Shown in pieces: positions 36,411 to 45,113 of a stretch of DNA of 46,647 nt (its first letter is position 1; the number at the start of each line of letters is the position of its first letter). Source of the DNA: Bacillota bacterium (GTDB taxonomy: Bacteria; Bacillota; Clostridia; Clostridiales; Clostridiaceae); the NCBI GenBank assembly GCA_021781745.1, contig JAJXWH010000041.1:1-46647 (forward strand), given 5' to 3'. Below the pieces are notes generated by a model, which saw only the letters and a list, made by a program, of their open reading frames with translations, had not been told where the DNA came from and made no database searches. Position numbers and translations under genes: made by a program.

Positions 36411-37439
36411 TTATTTTTGATTACTTAATATATTATTAAGCTCTTTTATAACTTCAGCCATTATTGCTATTACCTTTGAATAATTAATTCTTCTAGGCCC
36501 AATTAATCCTATTTTTCCAATTGGTCTATCTTTAAAAGAATATTCAGCAGAAATTATGCTACAATCTTTAACTTGTGGTTTGTAATTTTCATCACCTATA
36601 CTAACTGTAATATTATCCCTCGGATTAAATAAATCCATTATAGCTTCCTTATCATTAAGAAGAGATAACATTTCTTTAGCCTTATCAATATCGTTATATT
36701 CAGGATAGTTAAAAATATTTGTTGTTCCTTCCATAAATACTTCAGTAGAATCAGCGAAGTTCAATGTTTCATATAAAATAGGTAAAATTGCATTGAATAT
36801 TTCTTCATATTGCCCTAAATCGTTTTTCAGGTTATTAATCACCTCTAAATTTATTTCTTGAATAGACAGATTTACCAGCCTATTATTAATAACTAGATTT
36901 ATGCGATTTAAAGTTTCTACTTCTGGAACTCCATTATTTAACTTCATAATATGATTTTTTATAAGACCAGTATCTGTTAAGAAAACTGAAACCAAATTAT
37001 AATCATCTACCTTAATAAGTTGGATTGATTTAATAAAACTCTTTTTAACTGAAGGTGTTTCGATTACACAAGTTAATTTAGTAAGTTCTGATAATAAGGC
37101 ACTAGTTTGCTTTACTATTTTGTCTACTTCAAGCATTGCAGAGTCAATTATATATTGTTTAATTTTTAGATCCTCTTCGACTGTTAGCCTCTGATTATCC
37201 ATAAGTTGGTCAACATATAATCTATATCCCTTACTGGAAGGAATTCTTCCTGCAGAAGCATGAGGTTGTTCTAAGTATCCCATATCTTCAAGGTCAGCCA
37301 TTTCATTCCTTATAGTTGCAGACCCAATACCCAAATTATAGTTTTTAGCAATAGTTCTTGACCCAACTGGATCTCCTGTACGAATATAGTCATTGATAAT
37401 AGCTTGAAGTATCTTTATTTTTCTGTCATCAATACTCAT
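36411..37439 (-). CDS. hrcA: Heat-inducible transcription repressor HrcA
   Basis: 342 residues; represses dnaK and groE operons by binding CIRCE, with GroEL as activity sensor. N-terminal winged helix ([20 protein letters not shown], then [20 protein letters not shown]), then a GAF-like and dimer domain ([32 protein letters not shown]). The start was moved from GTG 37463 to ATG 37439: GAGGTGAGGTT precedes it, and the GTG lies within the CIRCE box. First gene of the operon, autoregulated through 37457-37483. Confidence 0.96.
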   Translation of the reverse strand: MSIDDRKIKILQAIINDYIRTGDPVGSRTIAKNYNLGIGSATIRNEMADLEDMGYLEQPHASAGRIPSSKGYRLYVDQLMDNQRLTVEEDLKIKQYIIDSAMLEVDKIVKQTSALLSELTKLTCVIETPSVKKSFIKSIQLIKVDDYNLVSVFLTDTGLIKNHIMKLNNGVPEVETLNRINLVINNRLVNLSIQEINLEVINNLKNDLGQYEEIFNAILPILYETLNFADSTEVFMEGTTNIFNYPEYNDIDKAKEMLSLLNDKEAIMDLFNPRDNITVSIGDENYKPQVKDCSIISAEYSFKDRPIGKIGLIGPRRINYSKVIAIMAEVIKELNNILSNQK

Positions 37440-37456
37440 AACCTCACCTCTTTTTG

Positions 37457-37483
37457 TTAGCACTCATTAACCTCGAGTGCTAA
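37457..37483. promoter_or_regulatory. CIRCE operator
   Basis: TTAGCACTC, 9 bases, GAGTGCTAA: a perfect consensus CIRCE, 18 bases upstream of the hrcA start and just downstream of the promoter. HrcA binding is established for this motif. Confidence 0.98.
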
Positions 37484-37496
37484 TGACTATGTTTTT

Positions 37497-37525
37497 AATA
37501 TATTATTTATGATGTTTTTTGTCAA
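37497..37525 (-). promoter_or_regulatory. Sigma-A promoter of the hrcA-dnaJ operon
   Basis: On minus TTGACA (37525-37520), 17 bases, TATATT (37502-37497); predicted start near 37490, immediately before CIRCE. Confidence 0.85.
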
Positions 37526-37683
37526 TTCTATTTATTTTTATTATAGCTATGTATAGTTAATAATAAATGAATTTTATTGAATTATCTCTTTATTACTGCT
37601 ATTTACTCTTATTTCCTATATAATTTATTTTTAGACGTTACATATTTCCATAGCAATGCCTAACTAGCTTTTCCCAGAACTTT

Positions 37684-38811
37684 TTATCCTAAAATAAAAT
37701 CGCTCATTACATAATTTGATAATTCAACTCCTTTTTGCGTTAGAAATAGTTTTCCCGAATTGTAGCTTAATAATTCTTTGTTTATATTTTTTTCAATTAT
37801 ATCTCCATAAACTTCATATATATCTTTATTAAATCTTTCTTTAAATCTGTTAACTTCTATACCATCAGTCATCCTAAGTCCCATAAAGACAAATTCCTCC
37901 ATGTTATCGCCCATATTATTTTCATAACTTTCTTGAATTATATCTTCATTACTCTCCATTTTTCTTATGTAATCTTCAATTTTATCAATATTTTTAATTC
38001 TTTTATTATTAATAAATGAACTAGCCGAAACACCTAAACCTAAATATTCATCACATTTCCAATACACTTTATTATGAAAGCATTCCTTCCCCTCTCGTGC
38101 AAAATTGGAAATTTCGTATTGATGATATCCATATTTATTCAAAATTTCTTTTGTGATTAAATACATTTCCCTTTCATTCTCTTCCTCTGGTAATTTTAAC
38201 TTTCCTTGTTCATATAGTTCATAAAAACCTGTACTCTCTTCAAGTATTAAACTATAGGCTGAAATATGATCTAACTTAAGATTTGCTATATATTCTAAGG
38301 ACTTGCTCCAATCATCAATAGTTTGATTGGGCAATCCAAACATCAAATCAGCATTTATGTTATCAAATCCCATGCTTCTAGCTAATAGATAATTGCTTTC
38401 AAAATCTTCATAACTATGTATTCTTCCGATTTCTTTCAAAATAGAATTTTTTGTTGACTGCAACCCCATACTAATCCTATTTACATTATATCTTTTCATA
38501 ATACTAAGATTTTGTTTATTTAGTGTTCCTGGATTGCATTCTACTGTAAATTCTAAATTTTCTTTCAAACTTAAACTGTTTATAGTATTTAATAACCTTT
38601 CTAAATTAGAAAAATCTAAATAAGATGGTGTTCCTCCACCAATAAATATGCTATTAATTTTATAACTTTGTGTTTTTTGTAATATTTCCTTTTCTAATGC
38701 ATCTATATATTCATCCATTAGATTTTCTTTTCCTGAATATGATGGAAAATCACAATAAAGGCATTTTTGTTTACAAAACGGAATATGTATATATAAAGAT
38801 ATGTCTTTCAA
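37684..38811 (-). CDS. hemW: Heme chaperone HemW (radical SAM, formerly coproporphyrinogen oxidase-like)
   Basis: 375 residues. The radical-SAM motif HIPFCKQKCLYC (C-x3-C-x2-C) is near the N-terminus, followed by FIGGGTPSYL. The HNxxYW motif (FHNKVYWKC), which separates HemW from true HemN oxidases, is present. HemW inserts heme into respiratory proteins in bacteria that have them; the role in a fermenting Clostridium is less clear. Start TTG at 38811 with AGGAGG 7-8 bases before. A 13-bp hairpin lies just upstream. Gene order hemW-hrcA is conserved in Clostridia. Confidence 0.94.
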   Translation of the reverse strand: MKDISLYIHIPFCKQKCLYCDFPSYSGKENLMDEYIDALEKEILQKTQSYKINSIFIGGGTPSYLDFSNLERLLNTINSLSLKENLEFTVECNPGTLNKQNLSIMKRYNVNRISMGLQSTKNSILKEIGRIHSYEDFESNYLLARSMGFDNINADLMFGLPNQTIDDWSKSLEYIANLKLDHISAYSLILEESTGFYELYEQGKLKLPEEENEREMYLITKEILNKYGYHQYEISNFAREGKECFHNKVYWKCDEYLGLGVSASSFINNKRIKNIDKIEDYIRKMESNEDIIQESYENNMGDNMEEFVFMGLRMTDGIEVNRFKERFNKDIYEVYGDIIEKNINKELLSYNSGKLFLTQKGVELSNYVMSDFILG

Positions 38812-38833
38812 TAAATTTTCCTCCTAGTCTCTA

Positions 38834-38871
38834 TGTCCTATAAGTACTTTATACCAAATACTTATAGGACA
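38834..38871. promoter_or_regulatory. Leader hairpin before hemW
   Basis: TGTCCTATAAGTA (38834-38846) is exactly complementary to TACTTATAGGACA (38859-38871). On minus it ends 7 bases before the hemW SD and has no T-run after it, so it is a leader structure or operator rather than a terminator. Confidence 0.55.
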
Positions 38872-39020
38872 TTTTCATAACAAGCTACAATTTAAATTAA
38901 AAGCATACATTTGTTTCTGATACTTTAAACTTCTCTACATGTCCACAGGTCACTAGTAAAATTAAAGTAATAATCTTCTCCAAAAGCATGCCTTACTTTA
39001 TATTATTCAATTTTAATCAA

Positions 39021-39052
39021 ATATAAAAGAAAGAGAATAACTATTCTCTTTC
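39021..39052 (-). terminator. Terminator after the TerB-like gene
   Basis: GAAAGAGAATA (39029-39039) pairs with TATTCTCTTTC (39042-39052), then TTTTATAT on minus. It ends the 39091-39534 gene. Confidence 0.75.
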
Positions 39053-39090
39053 AATTTAATACTACCTTATTTAAATTATTCTACATATAT

Positions 39091-39534
39091 TTATGCTAAT
39101 AATTTCTCTGCTTGTTCTTTTAATAAATCAATTTTACTTTCTGCATCTACAACAGAGAAACTATAAACATCAACAAAGTTGTAGAAATAATTAGCAAAAG
39201 CTATTCTTTTACTGCGTTTTATTTCTAAATTTTCTCCTATTTCCTCTAAAAGACTTACTTCTTTTTCATCATATTCTCCATCAATAAGCGCAAGACCTAT
39301 CAATTCAAAATAAATGATATTTCTTTTTCTTTCAGAAGAATCTTTTAATGTTACATATATAGAATTTAAGTCCAAACAGTCTGGTATTTCATTTTCCTGT
39401 AAATTCAATTCTTCTAGATAATCATAAAAAAGATTTTTTTCTTCTTGTGCAAAAGTATTATCTGAATTTGCAATACTCTTAACTAATTGCATAAATGCAA
39501 TTCCTTCAGTTTTATTTAACTCATTTAAAAACAT
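39091..39534 (-). CDS. TerB-like helical protein, function unknown
   Basis: 147 residues, all predicted helical and acidic. The pattern of FMQLVKSIANSDNTFAQEEK early, and ELIGLALIDGEYDEKEVSLL at about 88-107, resembles the paired acidic motifs of the TerB/DjlA-like fold, which binds metal in TerB. I cannot name a closer family. The start was moved from 39558 to the ATG at 39534, with GGGAGGGG 4 bases upstream. It stands between lepA and hemW with its own terminator. Confidence 0.7.
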   Translation of the reverse strand: MFLNELNKTEGIAFMQLVKSIANSDNTFAQEEKNLFYDYLEELNLQENEIPDCLDLNSIYVTLKDSSERKRNIIYFELIGLALIDGEYDEKEVSLLEEIGENLEIKRSKRIAFANYFYNFVDVYSFSVVDAESKIDLLKEQAEKLLA

Positions 39535-39701
39535 AAAACCCCTCCCAGATTTCTTCAAATACTAATTTATTATATAATACTTAATTTATATTATACAAAT
39601 AATTCCCTAAAAATAATATATTTTCTAAATATATATTTCTAATATTGTGATTTTTAGAATTCTGCGCTTATTGAAAATAATCAAGTTAATATATTTATTA
39701 T

Positions 39702-41513
39702 CTAGTCTACTTTTAGTACTGCCATAAATGCTTCTTGTGGAACTTCAACTGATCCAACCTGTCTCATTCTCTTCTTTCCTTCCTTTTGCTTTTCAAGCAA
39801 TTTCTTCTTCCTTGAAATATCTCCACCATAACATTTAGCTAAGACATCTTTTCTCATAGCTTTTACAGTTTCTCTAGCAATAATCTTAGATCCAACTGCA
39901 GCTTGAATTGGAATTTCAAATAACTGTCTTGGAATTATTTCCTTTAGCTTTTCTGCTATGCCTCTACCTTTATGGTAAGCTCTTTCATCTGGAACTATCA
40001 TTGATAATGCGTCAACTACATCCCCATTTAATAAAATGTCTAACTTAACTAGCTTAGTTCTAGTATATCCTTTAAACTCGTAATCTAATGATGCATAGCC
40101 TCTAGTCCTAGACTTTAACGTATCAAAGAAATCGTATATTATTTCATTTAAAGGAATATCATAGTTTACAACCGCTCTAGTTTCTTCTATGTATTGAATA
40201 TCAATATATGTTCCTCTTCTATCTTGACATAATTCCATAACTGCTCCAACATAATCTTTTGGAGTAATTATTGATGCTTTAACTACTGGTTCTTCCATAT
40301 AATCTACTTCTGTTTGAGGCGGAAGATTAGTTGGATTTGTTATTTCCAGCACTTCCCCATCTGTTTTTATTACTTTATAAATAACTGATGGTGCTGTAGT
40401 TATTATGTCTAAATTAAATTCTCTTTCAACTCTCTCTTGAATTATTTCCATATGCAGTAAACCTAAAAAACCGCATCTAAAACCAAAACCTAATGCAATT
40501 GATGTTTCAGGCTCAAAGCTTAGTGCTGCATCATTTATTTGCAGTTTTTCTAGCGCTTCCCTAAGCTCATCGTACTTTGCTCCATCAACTGGATATATTC
40601 CTGAATAAACCATCGGTATAGCAGGTTTATAACCTGGAAGAGCCTTATCTGTTGGATTGCTTGCATCAGTTATAGTATCTCCAACTCTAGCATCTCTAAC
40701 ATTTTTAATTGATGCCGTTATATATCCAACATCACCAGCACTTAACTCGCTAATTGGAAGTACTCCTGGAGTAAATACTCCAACTTCAGTAACTTCATAA
40801 ATCTTGTTAGTAGCCATTAATTTTATTTTTGTTCCAATTTTTACTCTTCCATCCATTACTCTAACTATACATACAACACCTTTATAGCTATCGTAGTAAG
40901 AGTCAAAAATTAATGCTTTTAATGGAGCTTCTTCATCTCCATCTGGTGATGGTATGGTTTTAACAATACATTCTAAAACATCTCCTATATTAAGTCCTGT
41001 TTTAGCTGATATAGCAGGTGCCTCTTCAGCATCAATTCCTATTACATCTTCAATTTCTTTTTTAACCTCATCTGGTCTTGCAGAAGGCAAATCAATTTTA
41101 TTTATTACTGGCGCAATTTCCAAATCATTATCTAAAGCTAAATAGCAGTTAGCTAAAGTTTGAGCTTGAATCCCTTGAGTTGCATCAACTACTAATATTG
41201 CACCTTCACAAGCCGCTAAACTTCTTGAAACTTCATAATTAAAATCTACATGCCCTGGAGTATCAATTAAATTAAGAATATATTCTTCACCATTTTCTCT
41301 TCTATATACAAGCCTCGCTGCTTGAGACTTTATTGTAATTCCTCTTTCTTTTTCTATCTCCATATTATCTAGAACTTGTTCTTCCATTTCCCTTTTAGTT
41401 AAGGTTCCTGTAGTTTCAAGCAATCTATCCGCAAGGGTTGACTTACCATGATCAATATGTGCTACTATTGAAAAATTTCTGATATGTTTTTGTCTTTCAC
41501 TTTTCATATGCAT
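39702..41513 (-). CDS. lepA: Elongation factor 4 (LepA)
   Basis: 603 residues; translational GTPase that acts on stalled or assembling ribosomes. G1 AHIDHGKST (17-25), G3 DTPGHVDF, G4 NKID; EF-G-like domains II, III and V and the LepA-specific C-terminal domain ([21 protein letters not shown] and [19 protein letters not shown]). The start is at ATG 41513 or ATG 41507 ([11 protein letters not shown], the usual start). The only SD, GGGGGTGA, is about 30 bases upstream, but a 9-bp hairpin lies exactly between. Confidence 0.97.
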   Translation of the reverse strand: MHMKSERQKHIRNFSIVAHIDHGKSTLADRLLETTGTLTKREMEEQVLDNMEIEKERGITIKSQAARLVYRRENGEEYILNLIDTPGHVDFNYEVSRSLAACEGAILVVDATQGIQAQTLANCYLALDNDLEIAPVINKIDLPSARPDEVKKEIEDVIGIDAEEAPAISAKTGLNIGDVLECIVKTIPSPDGDEEAPLKALIFDSYYDSYKGVVCIVRVMDGRVKIGTKIKLMATNKIYEVTEVGVFTPGVLPISELSAGDVGYITASIKNVRDARVGDTITDASNPTDKALPGYKPAIPMVYSGIYPVDGAKYDELREALEKLQINDAALSFEPETSIALGFGFRCGFLGLLHMEIIQERVEREFNLDIITTAPSVIYKVIKTDGEVLEITNPTNLPPQTEVDYMEEPVVKASIITPKDYVGAVMELCQDRRGTYIDIQYIEETRAVVNYDIPLNEIIYDFFDTLKSRTRGYASLDYEFKGYTRTKLVKLDILLNGDVVDALSMIVPDERAYHKGRGIAEKLKEIIPRQLFEIPIQAAVGSKIIARETVKAMRKDVLAKCYGGDISRKKKLLEKQKEGKKRMRQVGSVEVPQEAFMAVLKVD

Positions 41514-41514
41514 A

Positions 41515-41551
41515 ACTGTTTTTATTGAGCAAAAACAGTCCTTTCACCCCC
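41515..41551 (-). promoter_or_regulatory. SD separated from the lepA start by a hairpin
   Basis: On minus GGGGGTGAAAGG (41551-41540) is followed by ACTGTTTTT-GCTCAAT-AAAAACAGT (41539-41515), then one T and ATG. Folding the 9-bp stem would bring the SD to about 5 bases from the ATG. Confidence 0.6.
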
Positions 41552-41643
41552 GTTATAATTAAATCAGCTAAATTATAACATATATATATTTAAAATGGCT
41601 ATTAAAACTTTAAGCCTTATCTAAGTTTATATAGTTATCAATT

Positions 41644-41973
41644 CTAAAATTTTATGTTTTCAAATATTTCCTGCATCTTTTTTATATAAATTGATTCACT
41701 ACTTATTTTAAATTCTTCATTACCTAATCTAACCAATATATCCTTATCAGATTCCTTGTAAATTTTTAAAAATGAATTATCCTTGATAAAATTTGAGAAA
41801 TCTTCTCCAAACTCTTCGCTTACAAGTTTATAATTCTTACTAGTATTACCAAGAGGGGATAATGCCTTCGTATTTATAATATCAATTTTAATTACTCCAA
41901 CTAAAATACAGCTTAGCAGTAAAAGGGTTGGCAAAACTTTTTTTAATACATAACCTTTAAAATTTACCTTCAA
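41644..41973 (-). CDS. Small exported or membrane-anchored protein, unknown
   Basis: 109 residues. Basic residues 1-12 (MKVNFKGYVLKK) then a single hydrophobic helix (13-34) suggest an uncleaved anchor or signal peptide; the remaining 75 residues are extracytoplasmic, polar and mixed helix/strand. No family recognised. Start TTG 41973 with GAGGTG 8 bases before it. It lies between spoIIP and lepA, and the spoIIP terminator is upstream. Confidence 0.7.
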   Translation of the reverse strand: MKVNFKGYVLKKVLPTLLLLSCILVGVIKIDIINTKALSPLGNTSKNYKLVSEEFGEDFSNFIKDNSFLKIYKESDKDILVRLGNEEFKISSESIYIKKMQEIFENIKF

Positions 41974-42059
41974 TCTATGAACACCTCTTCAAGTTTTATA
42001 AATTTTTATTTGTATTCTTCCCACTTTAAAAAGGTACTATTCACTACATCTCAGAACAA

Positions 42060-42102
42060 AAAGAGAAAGCAATCTGTTATACAGGGTGCCTTCTCTTTCT
42101 GC
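42060..42102 (-). terminator. Terminator after spoIIP
   Basis: On minus AAAGAGAAGGC pairs with GCTTTCTCTTT (one wobble) around a 20-base loop, followed by TTG after five Ts; it starts within a few bases of the spoIIP stop. Confidence 0.7.
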
Positions 42103-43164
42103 CTATCTATTTAAAATTTCCGCTATTACTCTAGCCATGCATTCTGCAGTAACCTTTGATTCCTCTGGAGTGTTAGTGTTTGAACCAATTTCAAAAAGTA
42201 AACATCCATCGCTCTTACTCTGGTTAAATGCATTTTTTCCTCTGTGGTAAGTTAAAATTTTTATTGGTAATGTTGGAAATAATTCAGCTGTCTTATTAAA
42301 TACTTTCTCTGTAAGTTCTTTATTTTTAGCATATCGCGTACTATTTTCAGCATTAACAAACATTATTTTAGATGCACTCATACCATCAACTTCTGTTGTT
42401 GTAGCCGCCTTATCTTCTACTGAATCCCTATGCAGATCTATTATCATTTTAAAATCCCCATATTGTTTTAAATACTTGTCAACAGTTTCTCCAGATCTTG
42501 TATAGCTATCATTATATGATATACAGTGATTAGTTTTATCATGTATTACTGAAATTCCATAGTTTTCTTCAAGTTCGTTGGCTAGTACATCTCCAACTCC
42601 AACTACATTAGTATCTTCATTTAAGCTATCTGGCTCTGATGCATTATAGTTTTCTGTCGTATGACTATGATATATTAATACTTCTGGTTTTGATTTATTA
42701 ATTTCTTTCTTTAAGCTTGGATCATAAATTTTTGTATTTTTACTATCATTATTTACTGATAACTTTTGAATACTATCATCGCTTATCTGAAATGGGTTAA
42801 ATGAAAAAGTTGATTTATTTCCACTGCCATTCTCTCCAGCATTAAATAAACTAATCTCATTCTCTATTATTCCCTTATAACTAAGATTATTTAACCCTAA
42901 GACCTGAAGGCACACATTTTTTAGGGAAATCTTATTTTCAGCATAAGTTCCTTCATCATAGACTTGAGACTCAATAATAGGCATTCCTAAATTTAAAAGT
43001 TGCACATAAGCAAAAGCTCCTCTTTCCTTATTATTATTTAAAACATTGCCCAATCTTATAAATAGAATACTTATAAATACAATGAGTATTATTAAGCCTA
43101 TATTAATATTGGGTCCTATATTTATTCTCTTTCTAATGTCACCTTTTTTTCCTCCTCTGCTCAT
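42103..43164 (-). CDS. spoIIP: Stage II sporulation protein P
   Basis: 353 residues; forespore-engulfment amidase/endopeptidase, part of the SpoIID-M-P complex. One N-terminal membrane helix (about 20-40, IGLIILIVFISILFI) follows a basic start. The C-terminal amidase_3-like domain has VLIYHSHTTENY (zinc His), IDLHRDS and a C-terminal LLFEIGSNTNTPEE, in which the Glu is catalytic. The start was moved from GTG 43173 to ATG 43164, with AAGGTG 6 bases before it. It follows gpr, as in other spore formers. Confidence 0.95.
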   Translation of the reverse strand: MSRGGKKGDIRKRINIGPNINIGLIILIVFISILFIRLGNVLNNNKERGAFAYVQLLNLGMPIIESQVYDEGTYAENKISLKNVCLQVLGLNNLSYKGIIENEISLFNAGENGSGNKSTFSFNPFQISDDSIQKLSVNNDSKNTKIYDPSLKKEINKSKPEVLIYHSHTTENYNASEPDSLNEDTNVVGVGDVLANELEENYGISVIHDKTNHCISYNDSYTRSGETVDKYLKQYGDFKMIIDLHRDSVEDKAATTTEVDGMSASKIMFVNAENSTRYAKNKELTEKVFNKTAELFPTLPIKILTYHRGKNAFNQSKSDGCLLFEIGSNTNTPEESKVTAECMARVIAEILNR

Positions 43165-43320
43165 ATATGTCACCTTAATCCCCCCTTGTACTCCTTATAT
43201 TATATTAATGAATTTACATAATTATTCTAATTTAATTTTCATTGTGTCTACGCATTAATATTAGATTCACAATCATAAAGAATGAATGTGATTTGGCCAC
43301 GTTTTAATTGATATTTGCCA

Positions 43321-43496
43321 ATTAATTAATAACTAATGATTAATAATGAATGATTAAGGTTAAAGCTCAAAGAGAAAGTTCGAAGAACGAAATATAAAAT
43401 TTCGATTCTCACTTTTTACTTCGTAATTTCTTAAATATTTTATTCTTGAAAAGCCAAAGGCTTTTCCTCCTTAATCATTCATCATTAATTATTCAT
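43321..43496. repeat. Inverted-repeat intergenic element, copy 4
   Basis: Left end ...TAATGAATGATTAAGG (to 43359) and right end CCTTAATCATTCATCATTAA... (43469-43496) are inverted complements over about 28 bases. The core differs from copies 2-3: it has CGAAAT-ATAAA-ATTTCG and AAAAGCC-AAA-GGCTTTT hairpins. Confidence 0.8.
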
Positions 43497-43572
43497 TTTT
43501 CACCATTTAACAATCTCACGAGCATTGATATTACTGAGTTTTAAGAATAATTTCTTTGCTCTCCTCTTCGTT

Positions 43573-43617
43573 AAAAAAGCTGCCTTAAAATAAATAACTA
43601 TTTTAAAACAGCTTTAA
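43573..43617 (-). terminator. Terminator after gpr
   Basis: Arms 43576-43591 and 43600-43615; on minus, AAAGCTGTTTTAAAAT pairs with ATTTTAAGGCAGCTTT using two G-U pairs, then a T-run. The wobble pairs fit minus-strand transcription. Confidence 0.8.
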
Positions 43618-43645
43618 TTTTATATATATTGTTCAAAGTTATTAC

Positions 43646-44629
43646 TCATCCTAAAAATTTATTAATTTCATCCATATCCATATTAGGCTGTACTGCCTTA
43701 TTTATACCGTTAGCCACTATCTTGGATAATGAGTTAATAATTAAGTCAACATCTTTTGGTGTAACTATCATATCTATACTATTTTTTGATGACATTACTT
43801 CTTTAATGAGTCTTTCCTTTTCACCTTTATCAAGTGACTTTAACATTTTATAAAAATCCTTTCCACTAGATGAATTACTTATTAATGAATCTAACACTAA
43901 ATCTATTGTATCATTAGCAATTGTAATCGCATCTACAACAGTTGGAACTCCTATGGCAATAACCTTAACTCCTAAAGTTTCTTCATTTATCTGCTTTCTG
44001 TTATTTCCAACTCCAGCACCTGGTGAAATTCCAGTATCTCCAATTTGAATTGTTGTATTTACTCTTTCGATTCTCCTTGCTGCTAAAGCATCTATGCATA
44101 TTACTAAATCCGGTTTAATTTTTTCCACAACACCTTTTATTATTTCCACAGTTTCAATTCCTGTTATCCCCAAAACTCCTGGAGCTATGGAACAAACTGG
44201 TCTAATAGAATCATCTATAACCTCAGGCATTACAGTCTGCAGATGTCTTGTAACCATTATTTTTTCTGCCACCTTAGGACCTAACGCATCTGGAGTCACT
44301 TGCCAGTTTCCAAGGCCAACAATTAATATACTTTTTTCAACATTAATATTAACTAACCGTCCTAAAACTTCTGACAGCACCTGAGAAACTCTATCCATAG
44401 TTTCTCCATCATAAGGTGTAAAATCAGGTATATCTATGGTTATATAGTTTCCTTTTGGTTTTCCAATTTTTTTTGCACCTCCTTCATTTTTTACTTTCAC
44501 AGTAGTTACTTTAATATCATTTTCACTTTCCTCTATAACTTCAATTCCATCTATATCCACCTCATCCCTATGTTTTTCTTTATAAAGTTCTCTTGCTTCG
44601 AGTACTAGATCTGTTCTAACATTTATCAT
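43646..44629 (-). CDS. gpr: Germination protease GPR
   Basis: 327 residues; degrades small acid-soluble spore proteins at germination, made as a zymogen in the forespore. N-terminal propeptide-like start MINVRTDLVLEARELY; conserved core ILIVGLGNWQVTPDALGPKV and VICIDALAARRIERVNTTIQ, then GDTGISPGAGVGNNR. SD GAGGTG, 5 bases before ATG. Divergent from rpsT; between spoIIP and rpsT as in many Clostridia. Expected to be under forespore sigma factors (family knowledge). Confidence 0.95.
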   Translation of the reverse strand: MINVRTDLVLEARELYKEKHRDEVDIDGIEVIEESENDIKVTTVKVKNEGGAKKIGKPKGNYITIDIPDFTPYDGETMDRVSQVLSEVLGRLVNINVEKSILIVGLGNWQVTPDALGPKVAEKIMVTRHLQTVMPEVIDDSIRPVCSIAPGVLGITGIETVEIIKGVVEKIKPDLVICIDALAARRIERVNTTIQIGDTGISPGAGVGNNRKQINEETLGVKVIAIGVPTVVDAITIANDTIDLVLDSLISNSSSGKDFYKMLKSLDKGEKERLIKEVMSSKNSIDMIVTPKDVDLIINSLSKIVANGINKAVQPNMDMDEINKFLG

Positions 44630-44689
44630 AACAACACCTCATTCTAAATTTAATCAGTATTATTTTTCCTTTTTCTTTAAATTTAATAC

Positions 44690-44718
44690 TTGAATTACAT
44701 AACTTCTGATGCTATAAT
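44690..44718 (+). promoter_or_regulatory. Sigma-A promoter of rpsT
   Basis: TTGAAT (44690-44695), 17 bases, TATAAT (44713-44718). Transcription would start near 44725, giving a leader of about 77 bases. Confidence 0.8.
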
Positions 44719-44801
44719 AAGGTTTGTTGAATATGAACTCGTACGCAGATTTCCCCAAAAACTGCAGAGACCCTATAAAAATTTAAGGGGGTGAATTAAG
44801 A

Positions 44802-45065
44802 ATGGCAAATATTAAATCAGCAAAGAAGAGAATTAAAGTTACTGAAACTAAGACTTTAAAGAACAGAATGGTTAAATCTGCTTTAAAGACTACTATAAAG
44901 AAGTTTGAAGCTGCTGTAGAAGCTAAGAATAATGAAGAAGCTAAAGCTTTATTTCCATCAGTTGTTAAGTCATTAGATATGGCTACTACTAAGGGAGTTG
45001 TTCATAAAAATATGGCTGCTAGAAAGAAATCAAGATTAGCTGCTAAGTTAAATGCTATGGCATAA
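44802..45065 (+). CDS. rpsT: 30S ribosomal protein S20
   Basis: 87 residues: [20 protein letters not shown], then [20 protein letters not shown] and [20 protein letters not shown], the complete helical S20. SD AAGGGGGTGA (44785-44794) is 7 bases before the ATG. A single-gene unit on plus, with its own consensus promoter and terminator, divergent from gpr and convergent with holA. S20 represses its own translation in E. coli; the leader here could allow something similar, but that is inference. Confidence 0.98.
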   Translation: MANIKSAKKRIKVTETKTLKNRMVKSALKTTIKKFEAAVEAKNNEEAKALFPSVVKSLDMATTKGVVHKNMAARKKSRLAAKLNAMA

Positions 45066-45071
45066 TCTTAA

Positions 45072-45099
45072 AACCCATCTAAACTAGATGGGTTATTTT
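45072..45099. terminator. Terminator after rpsT
   Basis: AACCCATCTA-AAC-TAGATGGGTT (45072-45094) followed by ATTTTTAT on plus; it also lies past the holA stop codon on minus. Confidence 0.88.
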
Positions 45100-45113
45100 T
45101 ATATCTGTATATA

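Larger units (their letters stand above)
43165..43645. other. Long intergenic region between gpr and spoIIP
   Basis: About 480 bases without a gene. It holds the gpr terminator (43573-43617), the 180-base inverted-repeat element (43321-43496), and the presumed spoIIP promoter in the first 150 bases. I could not identify that promoter with certainty; spoIIP is expected to use sigma E. Confidence 0.6.

Noticed and set aside
41515..41539. lepA leader hairpin as a terminator
   Set aside because: No T-run follows the stem on either strand; the next bases on minus are the start codon itself.
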